NCBI GenBank assembly: GCA_035578155.1
Contig: JAPWDM010000003.1
Location: 22,346,916 to 22,410,915 of the forward strand
Length of the DNA stretch: 64,000 nucleotides
Reading direction: 5' to 3'
Source of the DNA: Brachynemurus nebulosus
Lineage: Eukaryota > Arthropoda > Insecta > Neuroptera > Myrmeleontidae
Below the pieces are notes generated by a model. The model saw only the letters and a program-made list of their open reading frames with translations, was not told the origin of the DNA and ran no database searches. Each line of letters begins with the position of its first letter. The stretch's first letter is position 1. Position numbers and translations under genes: made by a program. This document shows positions 56,679 through 64,000 of the stretch, in pieces.

Positions 56679-57482
56679 ATGAATCTCAAGCTGGCAGCTC
56701 CAGCTAATTAATCGTGTAATTGTTGCTTCTCTAAAATTCAAAGTTATTCATGAAGAGAATCAATTCTGAATTTTTTTATAATTTTTGGGGTGGTTTTGGA
56801 AGAGGTTAGAGGCCCAGAGTTGTAAAAAGATAGCCTCCGCTGGCTCTCTTTTTTTATAATTAATCGTGTAATTGTTGCTTCTCTGAAATTCAAAGTTATT
56901 TACGTAGAGAATGTCGAGAAGATCATCTCTGATTTTTTTTTTATAATTTTTGGGGTATTTTTGGTGGAGTTTAGAAACCAAGAACTGTTTATAGGCTCTT
57001 TTAAACAGTTCTTGGCTTCTAAACTCCACCAAAACCACCCCAAAAATTATAAAAAAATTCAGAGCTGATCCTTTCAGCATTCTCTACGTAAATAATTTCG
57101 AATTTTAGAGAAGCAATAATTACACGATTACTTGTAAACAAAAGAAAGCCAGCGGAGGCTATCTTTTGCAACTCTGGGCCTCTAACCTCTACCAGAACTA
57201 CCCCAAAAATTATAAAAAAAAATCAGAGATGATCTTCTCGACATTCTCTACGTAAATAACTTTGAACTTCAGAGAAGCAACAATTACACGATTAATTATA
57301 AAAAAAGAGAGCCAGCGGATCTTTTTACAACTCTGGGCCTCTAACCTCTTCCAAAACCACCCCAAAAATTATAAAAAAATTCAGAGCTGATCCTTTCAAC
57401 ATTCTCTTCATGAATAACTTTGAATTTTAGAGAAGCAACAATTACACGATTAATTAGCTGGAGCTGCCAGCTTGAGATTCAT
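56679..57482. mobile_element. Foldback element with 9-bp target duplication
   Basis: The left end 'atgaatctcaagctggcagc' and its complement at the right end are flanked by identical tagaatgag copies (56670-56678 and 57483-57491). The body is a series of ~165-bp units, each holding 'gtgtaattgttgcttctct', 'ataatttttggggt' and 'cccagagttg'. About two units are in one orientation (56700-56995) and three in the opposite (57000-57480), so almost all of it can fold on itself. A 9-bp duplication points to Mutator-like transposition. It lies 300 bp upstream of the GDAP2 exon starting at 56382. Confidence 0.75.
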
Positions 57483-58767
57483 TAGAATGAGCACTAGTGA
57501 TACCTCACATTTATAAACGGATTTTAAGGTTTAATTATTGTATTAACAACAGCGCATTAGTTACAGCAGCTATAAATTTATTATTATAAATATAAGCACC
57601 ATTTTATTTGAATTATAAAAAGTTGTTAAAGCAACTATTTCAAGTTAGCTTTTTTTTAGTAACAGCAACTGTTCAGCTCTTTCAGTATAATGATTTAATC
57701 CATAGGTTCTCAATCATTTTTTGATATACCACGCTCAATTTGAAAAAAAAAGTTACTCATACATCGAAAAAGCAATAAACTGACTTCCGTTCTTGAAATC
57801 AATTATGTTTTTCATAGTTTTTTTTGTTGGGTCATAGCTCATTTTTTCAAAACAGTGATGGCACATTTTTTAGATGAAGTACACTATATTGTAGAAGTGA
57901 ACAACCTTTTTGGAACAATTAGTCAGTTTCAAAAAAAAATATATATCCCTAAATAAGAGGAAAACTAGCGTGTTTTCTAATTACAAATACTAATTACCAT
58001 TTAATAAAAGCTGATCTTACTGACTTAAGAATTTGTTCGATGATGTTTCGTATTAATTAAACTTCTCAGCGGATTGGTAAGCGTTTCTTAACTCCTTCTA
58101 ACTTTTCCTTTGATCAAAAAAAGTCCCTCTTTATTACTGTAGTGCCTGCTAGTGGACAACACCGGCGTTATTGGAAAGTACTGATTTAGTAGTGTAAATA
58201 AAAATAGTTGTTTACTTACTACACAAACAAAATCAAAGTAAAAATGAATAAGTGACAAATTTTATTAATCATTATTGCCACTTTTGTATAATTGTTCCAG
58301 CTTTTGGTCCATCTTCAAAATAGCAATCAAATATAGTTTAACCAACAGACGAAGACTTTCAATCTCATCGTTAAAAGTACTATCTGAACATTCAAAATTA
58401 TAAATTACCTTTTTAAATTTATGGAAAACAATACAATGCCGTGTGAAACTGTATCTTGTATTATAATTTCAATTAGATGCAATATGTTGCATTTAAGCTA
58501 ATTAATGTTTTTACGTCTTTTGTTGCATTAAGTAAAATGCATAACGTATTGTTTAAAATCATTCAAGTGGATTTTTCTTTATTTACTTATAAATAAATAA
58601 AAATTAATTACAGTATTTATATCAATTACTCCTTTTAACGAATTTTCGAATCGAAAAATCAGCTATTACAGCCACTGTCATGCTGTCATGACACGACTTG
58701 AACCAGGGACTATGGCAAAAATTTGTTTTGCGGTCCATCGAAACAGAAAATAATATTCTCTAAAATT

Positions 58768-58951
<184 letters not shown>

Positions 58952-59925
58952 GGTATGTCCGCACGATAACTCTCGAACGAAGTGTCCTCATTTTATGAAA
59001 TTTGTAAAAAATGTTGAAAGTCCCAAACCGTTGGACAAGTTCATTAGCCAGACACATCCGATGCCCGAAACATGGTTTTTGGGGCATTTTTCGTGCAAAA
59101 AAATTAGTTTTTTGCCAAAATTTCCCCTCAATCAAAAATTTTTGTGAAATTTGTTTACACCATTGGAAAGAGGAGAAGAAATCACATTAAAAAAGTCTTT
59201 AAACTATTATTCTATGTCAACTGAAATTTGCTATGTTAGGCAAGATGCTGGGGCAAGGGTATTTTACAATAATAAAAGAAAAGTAGCTTTAAAAGTACAA
59301 CAGTTTAGAAGTTACAAGATTACAAGATTTTCAAATAAATAAAAAACACTGGAATTGTGAAAATAAAACTGAACAACTGTAGAAGCAATTATTAAGACAA
59401 TACTTATGTTACTAAAATTATTTAAATAATTAATCATAGTAGGAAAAGCTAAAAATTTAATCAGAAGAAAATGTAACACTTTCGGTAAAAATAGTGTTAT
59501 TTTTGTTAATGATCACGTATTGTTTTTATGTTGAGAACATTTAAAAGTAAATTTATTTTAAATTATAAACTAAAACAATTATAGCCAAAATATACACGTA
59601 TGATTACTATCAAGGTTTTATAAATATTTTAACAGCGAGTAAATATAGAAAAATAAATTTCGTCGAAAACGTAAACGATGAACCCATAAAAATTAGGCGC
59701 CGAGTATTTTTAGAAACAATCAACGATAAATAATTTATTATTTCAAACCTTTTTAAAATTCTCTATTTTGTTAGTTTGTAAAGACTAATAAATATTTCGT
59801 TCACATTGATGCAGTAAGTAATAAGTAGTACATATAACATATACCTAAGTAGGTTACATTATGTACCAACCACGTTTTTTTACGCATACTACTTACTACT
59901 CACCACTTCAGTGTGAACGATTATA

Positions 59926-60190
59926 ACCCTAACTAATATTATAAATGTGAAAGTGAGTTTTTTTTAACTTTCTTTCTCACCTCAACCGAATAATCAATCG
60001 ACTTTCAGCTTTGCACAGAGATAGTTTCCGGAACAGAGAATATTATAGGCTATTTCTTGCCCCGGGAAAATATTCAATATCTGTCGAAGAAAAAATAACA
60101 GCTCCCAGTAGTGACACTATACAAGTATATTACTCTATACGTATTAACTTGATGTTATATCACGTGGACGAAGCCGCGACTAAACGCTAG
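59926..60190 (+). mobile_element. Helitron-like remnant
   Basis: It opens with 'ctaactaatattataaatgt' then 'gaaagtgag', and ends 'gacgaagccgcgactaaacg' then CTAG. This is the start and end style of short Helitron-derived repeats widespread in insects. The 5' TC and the host T after CTAG are not conserved, so the copy is degraded. Confidence 0.4.
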
Positions 60191-63100
60191 CGTATAACAA
60201 AGACAGAAAGGAGCCATCTGTCTACTGTCTGCCCTGATGATACGTGATGAGAACGGAAGGGGTCTGAACAAATGTGACGGGGTGCGATTTTTGAAATACC
60301 TATACACATCAGATTTATTAATACAATAAATACCAAAATTCTAAGAATAAATGAAACTTAAAATATTTTTTTGTTACTCGGAAGGGGGCAGATTTGCAGA
60401 TAGGTAAATGGTTGCAAGAAATGTGATGCACCATGACAAATGGTGGAGGAGGGATCAAAAACGTGAAACCGCGTGACGGATGGCCCCAAACGCAAAAATA
60501 TCCATTCTAATAGGTAACAGCTTCTCCCACGCTCGTATCCTTTCTTAAAAATTATGGAGCAAATTCAGAGTGGAAGTATTGAGAGCATCATATAACCAGG
60601 GTCAGATTTTAAGTGCCGCTTTAGGCATCGTCAAAAATGCCGCCCCTGCTTTTTTCTTAAAAAGAAAAAAATCTAACTTTTTCTACTTTTTTTTAGAACT
60701 TTAACCTACAAAAAATTTCCCAACCAAAAAAACACGTTTTTTACCGATATTTTTTGAACCAAAGGATATAAATTTTTCCAGGAAATCTTAAAGTTAGTAA
60801 GAAAATTGTTGCCAATATTTATCAATGGTCAGTTATAAAAATTCTATTAAAACCAAACTTCTTCGAACCAAAGTCATTCCGATTTACGACGCATAATTTG
60901 GGAACTCAATATGCTGCAAGTATTTTAATTATAATTTTTAAATAAAAACACTGTACATATGTGACACACGTGAGTTAGCTTTATGTACTTAAGACATATT
61001 TACATTTTATAAGCACATATTTGTTTGTTAATACAATTAAGATGAGAATCTATACCTAAAAAAACAGTATTATTTTAAGTAAACATAAGTAATGTATTTT
61101 TAATTTTTTTATATTTTGTAAAATAATTTTGTAAATATTCGTATGTAATAATGCAATAATAAAACAGTAATTAATAATGAATTATAGCAAATATTTATCA
61201 TGTTACTTTACTAATTACTAATTAAAGTATACAAACACAAATAAGTAACACTGTTACATTTATTTTACAACAAAAAATTTACGTTCTTGAAATGAATACG
61301 TCAGGCACGTGTTACGCTTTCTTACCTTAAAAATGTCATACATCATGTACTAAGCGTTATACAATTTCAAAGCAAAATAAATACGCTACCGGTGAAGTGT
61401 GGCACACAGCTTCCTCGTACCCGTAACAGACTTATATAATTTTTTTTATTTTGTGATATTATGCTTAAACTGCTCCTTGTTTCAATTTCGTACGTTACCT
61501 TATTATTAAAATGATGTTTGAAACAAAAAATATTTTAAAATATAAAATTTCCAATTTTTCCATCAAATATATACCATAAAATTATATGTTCGTCGTCAAG
61601 TTCATGAAAATTTGTTATAGCGCAAAATAGTTAAAGGCTAAATTATAAAATAATATCAAAATATATTTTACAGATTAACCACTAAATACTCTCAAAATTT
61701 GAGCAAAATGGAATTAACGGCAAGTAAGATATCGGCATTAAATGGAATTTAATGGTAGCGACGTAGCTATCATGACTCCAATTGCGACGAAATTCGTAGG
61801 AGATCAACTAGGAATCAAATAACATAATTTCTGAAAATTTCATCAAAAACAATCACATAGTTCAGAAATTATGCCACTTGATGCGAATTTAGCCGACAGA
61901 CAGACACGAAATCAAAATTGTTCAAGAAGCTCTAAAACGTAAAATGTGCGTAAAAATTTTCATTTTGGATGAAAAAAAATTTTTATATTTCAAAGGTTAT
62001 TACAATGCTTCCACTAGAAACAATTTAAATAATTTTCCAACTAAGAATAACTTTCCTTGCAGTACAAATATTGCAGTTTTTACTCCATTAATTAGAGTAG
62101 GTTGATAATAATAATGAAAGTAATCATAGTTAATTTATAGACAAATCGATACCCAACATCCTACGATCAAAATTAACTAATTTTGTCCTTGAACCCAGAT
62201 GCGTCAGTGAAAATTTTTTCATTTGTCAACAAAACGGAAATTTCCCGGGAAAATTCTGATTTGATAATCAACAAATGCAACGTTTTTATAACATGACACT
62301 ACTAGAGTCTACCTCGATAAACAATTTGAGTTATTGTACACGAAGAAATATGTGTTCACTGTAATAGGATTTAACTGTACTCACAACATCGTTTTCTGAA
62401 AACTAATCTCCAATTGTAATTTTTACTATGTCGACAATACATAATTATATATTGCTTTATTGCATTAAATTAGCTACTAATGGTTATAATTATATGTAAA
62501 CTAGGAATTTAGCTGAATTAATTTTTATTATACCAGAGTAAATAAGAACTAAGCATTAATAATTTAGTGGGATGGTTCAGTGGAGCAGGTTCGACGAAAG
62601 CATGGGGTAGCCGGGGCTGTAGCCACAATTCCCGGATTTGAAAAGGTAATCTGAAGTTATTATTCAAATTTTTTTTTTTTTTTTGCCAGTTGTAATTTTA
62701 AGGAATTAAAGATTCCACAAAGACCAACTTATATTTATGTAATATTTTAAAACTTCAACTCAACAGTTTGATCTTGACTATACCACTATGTAGGTACTAC
62801 TCACAATCAATGCTCATATTTTTTTTAAAATGAATTTATTAATAAATAATTTGAAATTATGTCACGAATTATATCAACCGCCTTTAGGTCAAAAATTATG
62901 CAAACTGATTGATTGATTTTAATTAAACACCTTAAAGCAGTGACCTTGTCAATTTATTATTACTTCATCTAACATAGACAACCTTATTTTTTATTTTTTG
63001 AAATGTTTTACTTATTGAAAAGAAAGTAGAATATTTCTTTACAAACAAAAGCAAATGCATAATTTTTAGCTGTTTGCTCACTTCGGTCTAGTCTGTATTT

Positions 63101-64000
63101 AAACATACGACGCAAGAAAATAGTGAATATTTCGGATAAAATTAGTTCCCGGGGTAGACCCAGCTCCCGAATTCGGAAAAAGTCTTAGAGATTCCTGATT
63201 ACTTTTTTGATTTTAAAAATTTTTAAAATGTATCTAGGTTGGCATTAAAAGCACGACTTCGAAAACCAATAATTCTCTCCCAGTTTCATCATTCTGTCAT
63301 TTCGTTAACAGTTATTAAGGCAGTGACAATTTTTAGTAAACCTGATTACATCATAAAATTAACAAATGTCCGTTTTCTCAAAGCAAGTCACATTGAAGTA
63401 ATTTGAAGTAATTTCCATTTTTGCTATCAAAATGACCCAATTATAAATGTGGCTGCTCCGAGAGAAATATTTTTTTAGTGGTCGTAGGTACGTGCATTGC
63501 TATTTCTGCATATTTTTCTGATAGTGGGCTTCCACTTTTACGGTGCATAATCACTGATTTTTTGAAAAAAAAAATGCTTTTATAATCTGTACAAGCGTTA
63601 AGACCAGAACATTATTCACTTTCCTTGTTTATAATTATTAATAAAAAAAATTTACAGAATTTCTTTGATTTTTCTAGGTTACACTTGAGAGATTTTTAAC
63701 TTTCCATGTCCACTTTAAACTATCCTGACTTTCCCAAAACTTTCGTGATTTTCTAGCAAATGGATGCTCTGTCGAACTAAAACTACAATCTTAGGAAGAA
63801 GATTCATCAGTTTACAACAATAAAAAAGATATTTTGTTTTGTTAAATCTGATCGTACCGATTCGACACACTATAGCCTTGTCATTGACATGTCCCATATT
63901 CGGTTTGCATTGTTTGCAAATATTGTTACAGTCTGATCCACACGTGACAAGGTTATATTATGACACTCTCTTATCTATTATTTTAAATATTAAATGACTT

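Overview
This window looks like nuclear DNA of an insect. It is very AT-rich, has long introns with canonical GT..AG splice sites, and carries four (TA)n microsatellites and many class II transposons. The reconstructed proteins closely resemble insect and other animal families. The order cannot be fixed from sequence alone; a beetle, lacewing or hemipteran would all fit. No prokaryotic gene organisation is present.

Four host genes are supported, and I rebuilt three from their exons. (1) 9057-9258, minus: first coding exon of a secreted or ER-targeted thioredoxin-fold protein; the rest lies off the left side or was not found. (2) 16223-25783, plus: a complete 8-exon kynurenine 3-monooxygenase (cinnabar/KMO), 457 aa, with FAD motifs, the two substrate-binding residues and a C-terminal membrane anchor. 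(3) 27171-29492, minus: a complete 5-exon DGAT2/MOGAT-family acyltransferase, 342 aa, convergent with KMO. (4) 34339-56382, minus: the last five exons (about 177 aa) of GDAP2, covering the CRAL-TRIO half; the macro-domain exons lie beyond the right edge. KMO serves tryptophan/ommochrome metabolism and DGAT2 makes neutral lipid. GDAP2 probably binds a lipid or nucleotide ligand. Nothing suggests the genes work together; they are neighbours only.

Most remaining DNA is transposon-derived, and for many copies both the ends and the target-site duplication can be read. Examples are: a 1.29-kb TA-flanked element (1784-3074) with an empty-site paralogue at 5797-6225; a hAT MITE (11102-11318); a psq/pogo-like element (12073-13425); a 2-kb mariner-superfamily element with 600-bp inverted repeats (18530-20524); a deleted mariner (23237-23751) beside a FLYWCH-bearing MULE-like element (23779-24668); a Penelope-like retroelement with inverted terminal arms carrying hammerhead-ribozyme cores (34826-37025); a PIF/Harbinger-like element with a hAT nested in it (44912-47330); and a foldback element with a 9-bp duplication (56679-57482).

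The most unusual structure is 48142-50920, an inverted-repeat-bounded element holding two tandem arrays. One has three copies of a 266-274 bp unit. The other is a ~103-bp array in which nearly every unit carries a heat-shock-element-like nGAAnnTTCnnGAAn site in register. A 142-bp-arm hairpin (55444-55763) and several small perfect hairpins are also worth a look.
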